Shown here: positions 1-9,854 of the stretch, in pieces | Layout of the letters: every line of letters begins with the position of its first letter | Position numbering within the stretch: the first letter of the stretch is position 1 | Source: Thermomucor indicae-seudaticae | Lineage: Eukaryota > Mucoromycota > Mucoromycetes > Mucorales > Lichtheimiaceae | Direction: 5' to 3' | Length of the DNA: 31,165 nt | Assembly (NCBI GenBank): GCA_000787465.1 | Contig: JSYX01000414.1 | Location: forward strand, 1-31,165 | Made by a program: the position numbers and the translations under genes | Notes under the pieces: model-generated | Told to the model about the DNA's origin: nothing | What the model saw: only the letters and a program-made list of their open reading frames with translations | Databases searched by the model: none

Positions 1-53
1 AGCTGTATCTGGCCACGACAGTACTGCGATGGGAGACGTTTGCATTATCACAT

Positions 54-163
54 GCCAAAAACTTGGGCGTCGGGGTAAATCCAGTCGGATTGGTCTGCGA
101 GTAGCGCTGGCGTGAAAGATGAGAGTGGGTTCGACTCCCACCTCGGCAATCGTTGTTCTTTTT
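54..163 (+). tRNA. tRNA-like Pol III fragment (3' half only convincing)
   Basis: Positions 125-141 form a perfect T-arm (5-bp stem GTGGG/CCCAC around a TTCGACT loop) containing a consensus Pol III B-box, GGTTCGACTCC, at 128-138. It is followed by CTCGGCA, which would be an acceptor 3' strand, a discriminator A at 149, and a TTTTT tract at 159-163 that could terminate Pol III. The only weak 5' acceptor partner is TGCCAAA at 54-60 (5 of 7 pairs). I cannot fold a convincing D-arm or anticodon arm, so the isotype is unknown. It may be a degenerate tRNA, an intron-containing tRNA or the head of a SINE. Confidence 0.4.
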
Positions 164-982
164 CTATTCAAGTATTCCACATTCAAAAGGAAATAAAAGC
201 ACTGATTGACCATGCAATTACTACGCGGTGATCCTTGCGTTCTGTTCATTTCTTCAGTAATGTTTTCGTTATTTTCTATGGGTTACCGCTTCCCATGAAA
301 AAGGGGGTTTTCTTTCGCACACAAGGTACAGACCATGTAGCCAAGACAGCGCTTTGGAAGACGACAGATAGACTGGGAGGGAACGTTTAGCAAAGAATCT
401 CGACATCTCGGCCACGGAACTGTGCTTGTGCCAGATATTAGAATAGCTCATTTGATGACTGCATACCTGATAAGCGCTGATTCGCTCGAGAGATGTTTGG
501 CTGCCCATTTTGAAAATTTGGGAGTTATAACTCGTAAGGGCCTCCCGATCTTTATTAGAAGATAAGAAGGTTACAATAATACCGAGAGCACGCAGACAAG
601 AACTGAACGCAGCGCAGGTCGAAGGACCTCTTCCAGACGTTTTGCGCATAGTCACATGTACGATGCAACACAATATCTTAAATTAGGTCAATCGTTTATC
701 TGGGAGCCGCACGACCCACTGTAGCCTTGATCATTAGCTGGCCTGTTCGAACTCGGTCTTGAGGACACGCGGACGCAAAAAGAAACCTGTGGCAACCTCA
801 GGGTTTTGCGCGTAGTCATTCCCACTGAATACTTTAATAGTGGCCAATCGGATTTCGGCCTAAGCACACGTAATGCATTAAGGGCTAGCAGCACAGACAG
901 CTACACAATGCATTTACCTTGTCATAACTGTTTTCAGCAGCATGTCTGTAGCGGTGAACAGACCAGAAGCTTCTGTTTGCTG

Positions 983-1962
983 CTAATTTTCGCACGCAAA
1001 ACCTCCGCGTTCCAGTCCTTGACGCGTAGGATACGCTAGTGAAGAGTTAAGAACAAGAGATACAACCGCTACTATAGGCGGATAGATGATTACCAGAACC
1101 GTCGTTGCCCCGCCATAAACAAACAAATCGCCATCTGGTGACATTATGGCCGGCTTCTCATCATTGACTTCCTCGGCCAGGTAAACTACCTGGCAGTCGG
1201 CTTCAAAAGGAGCAAAGAAAAATGAAACTGGTGGTTTTGTTGACGTGCCTTCGTACAATGGCACCTGCATTTCCAGCAATAACTGTGCCAAGAATGGTAC
1301 ATAACAAGCGTGAATTAATCGATAACCATAGAGCAGGTCAAGCATTATACCTTCTGGATGCAGTCTTTGACATCAAAAGAAAACCGAACCCAGTCTTTCG
1401 CTTTCTTTGCGAACCTGTCGTGGCGAGGAACTGGTCTGCGTAGGTCATCTACGACGTCAGCTTGCTAGTATATGCCTTCGGAGCAAACTTTTCCCCATCT
1501 ACCACTAGACATATGCTCCTATTGTTGTTCTCGTAGAGACGGGATGCACGGCGAAGAACCTCGGTCACGAAAGGACGTAGAACGTCGCACATGCTGGAGG
1601 CACCTTCCAATCGTCTCCAGAGTGGGATGTCTTTAAAAGTTGCAAAGTTGTACGTAAACTAGGAATACTGTAACCATAAATCGCTTACCAGGACGATTGG
1701 TCTGCAGATAAAGCAGGAGCAAGTCTTGACTCGCAAAACCGTACACAGATCGACAAAAATGATCTTCTTCGTCCAGCAGCTGCACGATCGGTACATCCTC
1801 CTCATATGCACCCGACTTTTTAGCATATATATGTAGGCCTTTAATACCCATCGTTGAGAAGACAAAAGCAGGTTCAAGAACGTGTAGAATGAAGTGGAAA
1901 AAAAGCATCAACTTTCTTTCCCCGAAATGGTTCCAACGTTGACGAACTGTTTCAGCATCCAC
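983..1962 (-). pseudogene. XPG/FEN1-like (asteroid-type) nuclease relic
   Basis: Several minus-strand pieces together resemble the XPG nuclease fold but lie in different frames. An N-terminal block beginning MGIKGL, the usual XPG-family start, lies at about 1850. A block at about 1450-1630 contains CLVVDGEKFAPKAYTSKL, like the XPG-N strand with its FDG-type motif. A third block at about 1100-1345 contains FFAPFEADCQVVYLAEE and then MSPDGDLFVYGG, matching the XPG-I 'EAD' and 'SxDxDLL' metal-site motifs. Stops and frame changes between blocks (near 1355 and 1445) are not obviously explained by introns, so I call it a decayed gene. Possible further 3' coding traces extend down to about 270. The alternative is an intact intron-rich gene that I failed to splice. 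Confidence 0.5.
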
Positions 1963-2237
1963 TATATCGATCCTGAAAAAAACCTGAAATGGAATCTGAA
2001 GCCTTTGAGCTTCAGGTTTCTTGATAAATCCGTGATAGAGTAGCGAATGATGAAAAGAAGAGTATCCTGATCAGTGGCGTTGTCAACTGTGCATGACACT
2101 TTCTTTCTTAGCCGTCTTCCCCAAGCGTGAGCGAGGCGGAACGGGCAGCATTGAATCGTCATATTTCTGCCAAAGACAGCTTGGATGGCTTCCACTTTGG
2201 GTGTGCTGTAGTCGACGGTTATCCGTGCTGGCTGCAT
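1962..2237 (-). mobile_element. MULE-type transposase fragment
   Basis: The first 60 or so residues of this minus-strand reading frame read like the core of a Mutator-like (MULE) transposase domain: an ITVDYSTPKVEAIQAVFG segment, corresponding to the 'D-S...E..A.....FG' strand, then a CPFRLAHAWGRRLRKKV segment, corresponding to the 'C.fH...AW' helix. The usual His of that helix is replaced by Arg. The rest of the transposase is absent, and no terminal inverted repeats or target-site duplication are visible. It is therefore a relic. It directly abuts the nuclease relic downstream, suggesting that this edge of the window is a transposon-eroded island. The family assignment rests on motif resemblance only. 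Confidence 0.4.
1980..2019. repeat. short inverted repeat / hairpin
   Basis: AAACCTGAA at 1980-1988 and TTCAGGTTT at 2011-2019 are perfect 9-bp inverted arms. A second nested pair, GAAGC at 1998-2002 and GCTTC at 2009-2013, overlaps the right arm. It lies at the junction between the transposase and nuclease relics. Its function is unknown; it may be a transposon footprint or chance. Confidence 0.35.
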
Positions 2238-2515
2238 ACCGTGTGCTTTGAGAAACGTTAGCAGCCAAGCCTAGGTGATAGACTCTCACAGTTCGTGTTC
2301 AAATAGGCTACGGGCACACCTGTACCCGTTACGTCGTGTCGAGTCGTGTCATTAATGTGTACATGATTTTCGTTGGACCGACTAGAGATGCTGTTCGTCG
2401 AACCCCTTGCTCTTGCAGGAAAGAAGTCACTTTTTCCACGAAGTTCCCCACGTTTTCCATTTTCTTGGGACGAAGTTCGTCCAAGAACACTTTTTAATTC
2501 CTCTTTCGCTTCAAC

Positions 2516-3946
2516 ATGTCGAACTGGAAGAACGTCAACAATTGGTAAGACACAGAGGCCCTTGTAGGCAACTGTGCAAAGTGGGGAACATAGACTCACG
2601 ACGCGTAAACCCGACAGGCATTGGTAAAAAAAAGACGCGTTTCTTCTTATGCATAAGCTATACCTGACGTATCTTACAGGGTCAACAAAAACTGCTTGAA
2701 CTGGGCGCAATCATACTTTGCTGAACAGCTTGTTGGACTTGAAGCTGAAAAGAATGGACACAAGGCCAAGATTACAAAGTTGGATGAGTGCACAGGCGAC
2801 GTCGACTTGAACCAACGCAAGGGCAAGATCATCACCATTTACGATGTGCAACTGAAGCTGAGCTGGGAAGGTATGTGTAAAAAAGGGGAGAGTTTGAATG
2901 TCGTTCTTTTTTTCTGATTATGTTATGCAGGATCAAGTGAGGACGGCACAACTGCGAACGGCAAGATCTTGATCCCTGAGGTTGCACACGACACGGATGT
3001 GGACGACTATGTGGTATGTTTTAGTTGTTGTACGCGTCTGGTTCTGTCAAGTTAATATCGTTGCTTAGTTTCAAGTCACTGTGAGCGATGAAAATGAGGC
3101 CAAGCAGCCCATCCGGGATATTGTCAAGAAGGAATTGACACCCTTAATACGTAAGAAATTCGAGAACTTTTCTGCTGATCTCATTAAAGGTAACGCAAGG
3201 GAGCTTATGGAGGAAAAAGGAGAGTATTCCATAACAGTATGATCACTGTGTAGCGCATGGCGCTGACGTGTACATCGACCCTGCTAACATGGGTACGGCG
3301 GCCCCTGCTCGAGCTACGGAACATATTGCCAAGGAGAGGACTTCGATCAACACAGCGTCAACGACAACAACAACAACTAGCACTAGTAGCAGCAGCAAAG
3401 GTGAAAAGAAGTCTCCTTCAAAGGTGAACACGACGACGCTGGAAGAAACGATAGAGTTTCAGACATCGGCGCATGAACTTTATGAAACCCTGCTAGATGC
3501 TCAGAGAGTTTCGATCTGGACTCGTGGACCTGCCAAGATCTCTCGGGAGGTCGGCAGCACATTTGAACTTTTCAATGGTAACGTGAAGGGTCAGCTCCTC
3601 GAAGCAGTAAGTACAAAGAGCTAGTATATGTCAAGAAATGGGGATTGACACTGGATCGCCAGGAACCGGATAAGAAGATCGTTCAGTCATGGCGATTGCA
3701 TTCATGGCCTGAGGGTATGTATGCATATATAAAGTGGGGAATTAATCCGATATGTTAACTCGAGAGGCGACGCCAGGTCATTATTCGAATGTGACAATGA
3801 CTCTTAACCAGGGAAGCGATAATGTTCAGTTGCATGTGAAACAGACAGGAGTGCCAGTTGGTGAAGAAGAGCTGACACAGAGAAACTGGTCTGGATATTA
3901 CTGGCGATCTATCAAGCAGGCATTCGGATTTGGCGCTGTCTTTTAG
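2516..3946 (+). CDS. aha1: Aha1, activator of Hsp90 ATPase (8 exons, 334 aa)
   Basis: Co-chaperone that binds Hsp90 and stimulates its ATPase in the cytosol. Proposed exons: 2516-2544, 2618-2623, 2680-2870, 2931-3013, 3069-3189, 3254-3606, 3663-3714, 3777-3946; all have GT...AG introns of 51-75 nt and join in frame. The product starts MSNWKNVNNWHWVNKNC, carrying the NxNNWHW motif of Aha1 N-termini. The N-terminal Hsp90-binding domain (about residues 1-145; LNQRKGKIITIYDV) is followed by a low-complexity Thr/Ser/Lys linker (about 160-195) and a C-terminal AHSA1/START-like domain (ELYETLLDAQRVSIWTRG) ending in GYYWRSIKQAFGFGAVF. The length is close to yeast Aha1. Exon 2 is only 6 nt; skipping it keeps the frame but deletes His-Trp of the motif. 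The start has no other in-frame Met nearby. Confidence 0.93.
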
Positions 3947-5367
3947 ACATACGAAATTGTGGCGGATTCCGCGTTAGATTTTTTGGTAACTGCAAACATA
4001 CATTTTTATTCTTGTGCATTGTGTGGAAAGAATATATTTACCGTAAAAGCTCTCCCAAAAGAGCGGCGTGGATTAGAAAGGAAACTGCAGAATGCGGAAA
4101 GACGCATCGTCCGATCCCGGGAATTCTCGTGCCTTTCCCGGAGACAAGGGCCACGGACACCATGGAGGATAAGCTTTCGTTGTATGCACAGGGTAATGGA
4201 CAAATGGATTTTCTTACGGTGATAAACGCGATCGATGTGCATAGGGTAGCGATCATTTGTGTTTTTTGAGCTTTGGGAGTGCTGTGTTTGCCGCGGAAGG
4301 GGCGTTTCTTTATAGCTGTAAGTATTGAGGTTGACGGTTGCGAAGGACACTCCTGGTAGACAGAGTAGGGTCGTCCCTGAACTTAAGATCGCGTTCTTGA
4401 TTCTGATGTGGGATATAACTTTGTTTCTCTGCGATGCAGCCCGTATTGAAAAACTCTGCTAGTAAATTATTGTTCACCTTTTGTATATCGCGTGTCCAAG
4501 TGGTTCCAGAAGCATCCCGCGTGGTTCGTGCGCTTTGTCCCTTTATAGCATTGCGAGCCATGTATGTTTCATAAGCTGAGGTCTTCTCCCGCGCTCCCCG
4601 TGCAACCCCATAACAGAGAGCTCCCTTCTCATATCTATAGAGAAGATCAGCAGTCGCGAGATAAACGCTGTCTGAGAACGGTATTGCCATTTTAATAATT
4701 TGCTCCCTTTTAAGTTTTGGTCGTTGTTTGTGCGCGTATGCATGTATGACATTTCTCCAGGCAGGTAATAATAGAAGGGGCATTATACAGACAAAGATCG
4801 TCTTACACAGCAGAGAACAAAGAAAATACCAGGATAGTCCTCACCCCGAAAGCGGAACGTGTCAAACATCCCAACAGCCACGATGTTTGTCGATCGTTTC
4901 CATTATGATCGGATCAATGTTGCTTCTTTCTTGCACCCCCTTTTTTATAGCCTTCGATAGTCGCACGTTTGCAGCAATCGGACCGCTCAATGCTTTTGTT
5001 CTCCTTATCTTCCCATCCCCCGAAATCCCAATGCACACACACCCCCATCCTCCTCACTGTTACTTCATGTCACCTGTGCTCAGAGACACAAGCAGAGCAC
5101 ATATAAATAAGCCAGTTGCTAGACCGTTCTTGTCTTTTTCTCCTCCCCCTTATCTCGGTGCAGCAAAAGAACAAAAAAAAGAACCGCGTATTTTTCGCGC
5201 GTATTGACATCTATCTCCTACGACACTGTATCTTTTTTCCTCTTATTGTTCTTGTATTTTTTTCTTTTTTCTTCTTACAAAACCCATTATACGATAAGCG
5301 TCGACCTTTTTAAGCACTTTTAAACTCAGCAATCATTGTACATTATCTTTTGGGAAACAATAATACG
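3947..5367. other. intergenic region, no convincing gene
   Basis: About 1.4 kb between aha1 and the zinc-finger gene. The longest open stretch (minus strand, 4310-4783, 157 codons) resembles no family I know and shows no supporting splice or domain signal. From about 4900 to 5340 the plus strand is strongly C/T-rich with a TATA-like TATAAATA near 5101-5108, consistent with promoter and 5' leader of the downstream zinc-finger gene. Confidence 0.6.
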
Positions 5368-6325
5368 ATGGATATTCTCGAGTTGATTCATGTGGATACC
5401 CAGCCGAGTTCAGGCAAACAGCACCAATGTACATTTGAAAACTGTAAAAAGCTATTCGGTAATAACGGAGCGAGAAAACGGCACGGATGTTTGTTTGTTT
5501 CTTACGGAGGCAATAAATATAGGCCGTCGTTCCGACCTTGCCAGGCATTTACGCATCCACACTAATGAACGGTAAAGATATTCGGCAAAAGAAAGAAACA
5601 TGTGCAAGAGAGATTCTAATACGGACTTCCCTTTTGCAGACCATATGTTTGTCACGAGAATGGATGTGGAAAAGGCTTTATTCAGGTTTGTTTCTGAACT
5701 CTCCCCCCTTATAGGGATATAATAAAGTTGCTGATCCTCTTGTTTTTTCTTCAGCGATCGGCGCTCAAGGTCCATATGCGGACGCATTCTGGCGAGAGAC
5801 CGCATGCGTGTGAATATCAAGATTGCGGAAAGAGTTTCAGCGATAGTAGCTCCCTTGCACGACACAGGTGAGAGACAGGCGCCGCCGCCCATATGCACCC
5901 CTATACACAAGGGTCCTCATTGCAGTACACACAGGCGTATCCATACCGGAAGACGACCTTACAAATGCCGCCATGAAGGATGTAACAAGAGTTTTGCCCG
6001 TAAAACCGTCTTGACCAAACATCAAAAGATGGCACATGACTCGAGCAGCAACAAGCGTAAGAGGACGTTGCAATGGCGACCTGTTGAAGTAGCAGTACTA
6101 GAAGAGAAGCATCGTCAGTCGTCGTCGTCTGAATCGTCATCGTCCGTCTGCAGTCCGTCCACACCGACCTTGTCATGGAGTCAGCCTTCTTCTCCTTCAA
6201 TTGCCGATCTGCAACCACAGCCTCCGATGCCCCAACCACCCTGTTTCGCTACTGCCAATGCTCCCATCATTCTTCCTTTCCCATCTTCGCATCGCCGAGA
6301 GTCTTTTCTTCACCTCTTTTCCTAA
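5368..6325 (+). CDS. C2H2 zinc-finger transcription factor, four fingers (5 exons, 229 aa)
   Basis: Putative nuclear DNA-binding regulator. Exons 5368-5458, 5523-5571, 5640-5685, 5755-5867 and 5935-6325 join in frame (introns 64-69 nt). Four consecutive C2H2 fingers use the CX4C spacing: C21/C26/H39/H43, C51/C56/H69/H73, C81/C86/H99/H103 and C111/C116/H129/H134 (the last with HX4H). The linkers are TNERPY, TSGERPH-like and TGRRPY. Each of the first three fingers is split or bordered by an intron. After the fingers comes a basic patch (SSNKRKR) that could be a nuclear localisation signal, then a Ser-rich and Pro-rich tail (about 160-215). The short N-terminus starts [10 protein letters not shown], preceded by a T-rich leader. 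I recognise a fungal four-finger array but not a specific target. Confidence 0.9.
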
Positions 6326-6536
6326 ACCACCCATTTTTGACTAACTAACTTGTACATATATTTATATATATACCACCTTTATGCCCTATGCCCCCTTATG
6401 CTAAAAGGCTCTTTCTCTAATTTATGGTCACCTTGGTATGTTTCTATGAACACCGTCGTCAGCTTTATTTATGTCTTTTTTTTCGGATCTGATTCCGATA
6501 ATTCCGATCTTTTTCCGCCACCAGTTGTCTCTTTTC

Positions 6537-6542
6537 AATAAA
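6537..6542 (+). terminator. poly(A) signal of the zinc-finger gene
   Basis: AATAAA about 210 nt after the stop codon of the zinc-finger gene and before the TATA-like box of the next plus-strand gene. Confidence 0.45.
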
Positions 6543-6618
6543 AAAAATTCTTTGTGGATACCCTGATAATTAAGCAAGAATACCTTTTTTTTCTCGTTAT
6601 AGGCTGATGGAGGGAATG

Positions 6619-6627
6619 TATAAAAAA
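6619..6627 (+). promoter_or_regulatory. TATA-like box of the coiled-coil gene
   Basis: TATAAAAAA lies about 90 nt upstream of the ATG at 6717, a typical position for a fungal TATA element. Confidence 0.4.
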
Positions 6628-6716
6628 GGAGTTCAGGAGATTCTTTTTTCTTTTGCTCATGTTTCTTGTTTCTTCCTCCACTCCTTTCAACCCAATGCCC
6701 TTCTTTTTCTTCTGAC

Positions 6717-7662
6717 ATGTCGCTTAGTAGTACTAGTAGCACCGGTTTGCGGTATCACGAATCACTTTTTTCATTGGCATCTCAACTTCAACATGATCGG
6801 GATCTGTACCTAAAAGTTATTGCCATGTCTGAACGGCTCCAAGCACGCATTGAAGCATTACAGCAAAGCAGACGAAAGAAAGGTGTGTGTGAGTGTGAGT
6901 AATAATACAAGCGCGTGCGCTTCTTACATGTATGTATCATCGTAGAGGAACAACGATCGAGCGATATTGAGCGGTACTATCGTCTTCTGGAACAATCCAA
7001 CAATCTACGTAAAGAACTCGATCGACTCTCGATGGAATACGATGGACGTCATGACTCAGGTTTAAGTTTGGGACCCATTACCCCGCCCGCTTCTCCTCCT
7101 CCTGCTAGCACTGTACCCATCATTCACTTTCAAAAAGTATAAACAGAGATTAATTTATTTAACCAAATCCAAACGAATTGACAGAAATGCATGTGTTTAT
7201 GACCAATATAGAGAATCAATGGCATTCGGGGTTTCTTGACTCGGACCTATCAACTGAGCCAGGGTCTTGTCATGTCAAAGACTCAGGTCACACCCTTACG
7301 TCTCTTTACGGCCACTGAAGTCATGACCGGTCAACCAAAAGCTGTACTCAAAGTCACCATGACAGCCCCACTGAACGATTACGATCGACACCAGTTTGGG
7401 TTTTCATTCTTTTGGCACGGTCGGCCAAAGAAGCGTAATCGTGCATATGACGTTGCCAAGTTTGCGCTTGAGCCAGATGCAAAGGTCAAGGCTGCTCTCG
7501 ATAGCTGGATCTATCAACAAAATATTTTTGTAAGTCATGAAAACATATTCTTCAGTTTCAAAAGACTAATGGATGGTGAAATAGCCACCGTTGTACAAAG
7601 CCACACATATTCTACGAGAAAGCATCAAAATTTATGTGGTCTACGATCGTCATTTGCTTTGA
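6717..7662 (+). CDS. unrecognised coiled-coil protein (4-exon model, 250 aa)
   Basis: I do not recognise the family. Exons 6717-6882 and 6946-7136 encode MSLSSTSSTGLRY, then two charged heptad-like helices (about 20-90: LQHDRDLYLKVIAMSERLQ and IERYYRLLEQSNNLRKELD) predicted to form a coiled coil, then a Pro-rich linker (TPPASPPPAS). Without further splicing the protein stops at 7142 (120 aa). A GTATAA donor at 7137 and a TAG acceptor ending 7211 are both phase 0 and lead into an open exon 7212-7529, then 7585-7662. This adds about 131 residues, including a HQFGFSFFWHGRPKKRNR segment and the C-terminus IKIYVVYDRHLL. The long model keeps frame at every joint and ends 58 bp before the convergent carbonic anhydrase gene. 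The 7212-7662 part could instead be a separate gene. Confidence 0.6.
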
Positions 7663-7720
7663 AGACTTTCTCTCTCTCTATATATATATACTTATTGCAT
7701 TTTCTTGTACATACAATACA

Positions 7721-8665
7721 TTAATTCATCAAAAAGATGTTTTCCATCGATTCGCTGTTACTAGCAGACCAGTCCAGCTTTTTGGCATGTCTAATAATAA
7801 AAAGAAGATAATTGTCAGCACGTTCCTGCTACGACTGCAAGTCAGCCTGCGGCCTAAAGGTTTACCCGTCAGCAAGGTTGTATGTCCACGCGTGCACCGT
7901 CAGTTTTTGACCGCGCTTCCAGGCGTTCTGGACAAACGTCGTGTGGCTGATGTTCTTGGCCGACTGAATCGCGTTCAGCTCCACCAAGCGATACACACGT
8001 TGAGTATCATCATCAATCTGCTCAAGTTCAGCCTTGTTTCCTATGCATGTCCTATGAGCGGCCCCCTGTTTCTTCTCAAATAAACGAGATGACTACTTAC
8101 TCTGATACACATCCTTGATATTACGGAGCCAGTTGTCAATAAGACCATACTGACTATGACCACAGGCAGTGGCAACACCACCACAGTTGTAATGACCTGT
8201 ATATCACAAAGCTTAATTTATTGCCGCTTGGATGAAAGGAGGTAGGGTCCTTACCGCAGACAATGATGTGCTGTACCTTCAGGACCTCAACCGCGTACTG
8301 AACGACCGAGAGACAGTTCAAGTCAGAGTTGCTCACCACGTTGGCGATGTTCCGGTGCACAAAGACTTCGCCGGGACCGAGTTGCAGAATCTGTTCGGCA
8401 GGAACACGCGAGTCCGAGCAACCTAATAATCAGGTCAGCATCGCACGCCCACCCCCCTTTGGTGCGCGTGTGGAATAGCCATACCGATCCAGAGGATCTT
8501 GGGTTCCTGCTTCTGAGCAATCTTCTCGAAAAAGTCAGGTTCAGCTGCCTTGACTTGTTCAGCCCATTGACGGTTGCTTTCGAGCAAATGCTCGAGGTTC
8601 TCGTCAGTAGGGTCAAACTTGTGCGGCGTAGCCTTGATGGGAGAAAGGGGACCGTGCTGGCTCAT
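7721..8665 (-). CDS. beta-class carbonic anhydrase (5 exons, 229 aa)
   Basis: Zinc enzyme interconverting CO2 and bicarbonate, the fungal Nce103 type that supplies bicarbonate for carboxylations. Exons on the minus strand: 8665-8485, 8422-8255, 8196-8101, 8040-7866, 7790-7721; total 690 nt. Active-site residues are all visible: Zn ligand C62 in GCSDSRVP with the D64/R66 pair, then HRNIANVV, then ligands H118 and C121 in GHYNCGG. The length fits the family, and no targeting peptide is obvious, so it is probably cytosolic. The last joint is inferred: reading through the donor at 7865 gives an immediate stop after NLADG, while splicing to 7790 adds a 22-residue tail ending MENIFLMN that resembles normal fungal carbonic anhydrase C-termini. 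It converges with the coiled-coil gene. Confidence 0.93.
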
Positions 8666-8836
8666 GGCAAGACGAAAAACGAATGAGAGAAGAAGAACCG
8701 ACTTTCGGGGTTCCCTCGCTCCTTTGCCCGCTTTTTAATACCACAAACTGCCACTCCGCGCCCATCGATCTCTCTCGTGTTCTTTAATAACGGTTATTTT
8801 TAACTCTACAAGTATCATCCTGTACTCTGCTTCGAG

Positions 8837-9183
8837 TTACTGTGCAATGTCCCAAAACTTGAGCCGTAATTCATGTCCACACCTTGCCAAGGGTCGACGC
8901 GCGAACGACAAGTCTTCGCCACGGTCACCTTGGAATTCCAGAGTGGTCTTGGCCAGTCGCCTCAGCTTGTCACTGCTGCCCAGTGCATATCAATTTTGCA
9001 CATGGTATCCACCGATTCCGGATGGCCAATCGGTTTATTGCCCTTCTTCCAGTTGCTGCTGTCAAAGTTCCAGAAATATAACACACATGCGACAACCCTG
9101 TTCGTCCTAAATATTTTTCCCTCACAGTCTACACATAGGCCCTGATTCAAATAGGAATCCTGCATTAACCCATACCATGACAA
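8837..9183 (-). pseudogene. decayed coding fragment of unknown family
   Basis: Two adjacent minus-strand frames look protein-like, with well-mixed hydrophobic and charged residues and no low complexity. The upstream frame (9183 to about 8965) contains GKIFRTNRVVACVLYFWNF followed by GNKPIGHPESVDTMCKIDMHW. The downstream frame (about 8970 to 8837) contains LAKTTLEFQGDRGEDLSFAR and ends LKFWDIAQ-stop. A single frameshift near 8967 separates them and there is no room for an intron. I do not recognise the family. It may be a truncated gene or transposon remnant. Confidence 0.35.
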
Positions 9184-9188
9184 TGGCT

Positions 9189-9211
9189 AGAGAGAAAGAG
9201 AGAGAGAGAGT
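9189..9211 (+). repeat. (AG)n purine microsatellite
   Basis: A run of AG dinucleotides interrupted by AAAG, about 23 nt. Simple sequence with no assigned role. Confidence 0.7.
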
Positions 9212-9854
9212 AACTCATCATCATGACGATACCGCCAGCGGTTTCTTTCTCATGTGATTGGCCGTTTCCTACTAGTATCGGTATTATGCACCGTTGAAGC
9301 ACTATGTACGTCAAGGGGTCACACTATAGGTCTTTGGAGCTCATTGCTAACATCGATGATCCGGACTATCAGTTGCTTAATTTAGGAGCAAAGAACTTTT
9401 CCTGTTGCTACTAACATGGACGTATCGGAAACAAAGTCATCGTGAATCTAATAATGCTAAACAGGCTTGTTGCTTTGCCGATCCCATATCTAATAGTCGC
9501 GGTGTAACCGACTTTATCGCGGCAAATAAAGGACAGATGCGATTGGTTGGATGTCTATATCACACCTCACTAAGAGGGATCTCTTGACGTAGCTGTATAT
9601 CATTTTCAACAAAATAAAACAAAAAGTCAACTTTATTGATATCTGTGCCGTCATGGTTGAACTCGACGCCTCGGCATGCACAGACCAACCTATTTCCTGC
9701 AACATTGTACCCGTAACTTTCTGCATTGGCATGTCATTCTATCATTTGAGTTTATAAGGCCAGTAATCAAGCCAGCAATGACAATTGAGCTCAGTTCGAC
9801 CTCATGGAATAAATGGCCATCTTCATGGTTCGGTAAAAAAGGGGAACATTTCTA

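Larger units (their letters stand above)
8666..9854. other. gene-poor region with one coding relic
   Basis: Between the carbonic anhydrase start and the bZIP stop. The first part is presumably the carbonic anhydrase promoter. A minus-strand coding relic at 8837-9183 is listed separately. A purine repeat lies near 9189-9211. I see no intact gene. Confidence 0.55.

Noticed and set aside
2258..2710. 150-codon minus-strand open frame
   Set aside because: It lies over the 5' exons and introns of aha1 and has no protein-like features.
4310..4783. 157-codon minus-strand open frame between aha1 and the zinc-finger gene
   Set aside because: No recognisable domain, composition or splice context; likely a chance open frame.
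7846..7865. A 20-nt intron in the last part of the carbonic anhydrase gene
   Set aside because: Too short for splicing and gives an unnatural tail; the 75-nt intron 7791-7865 fits better.
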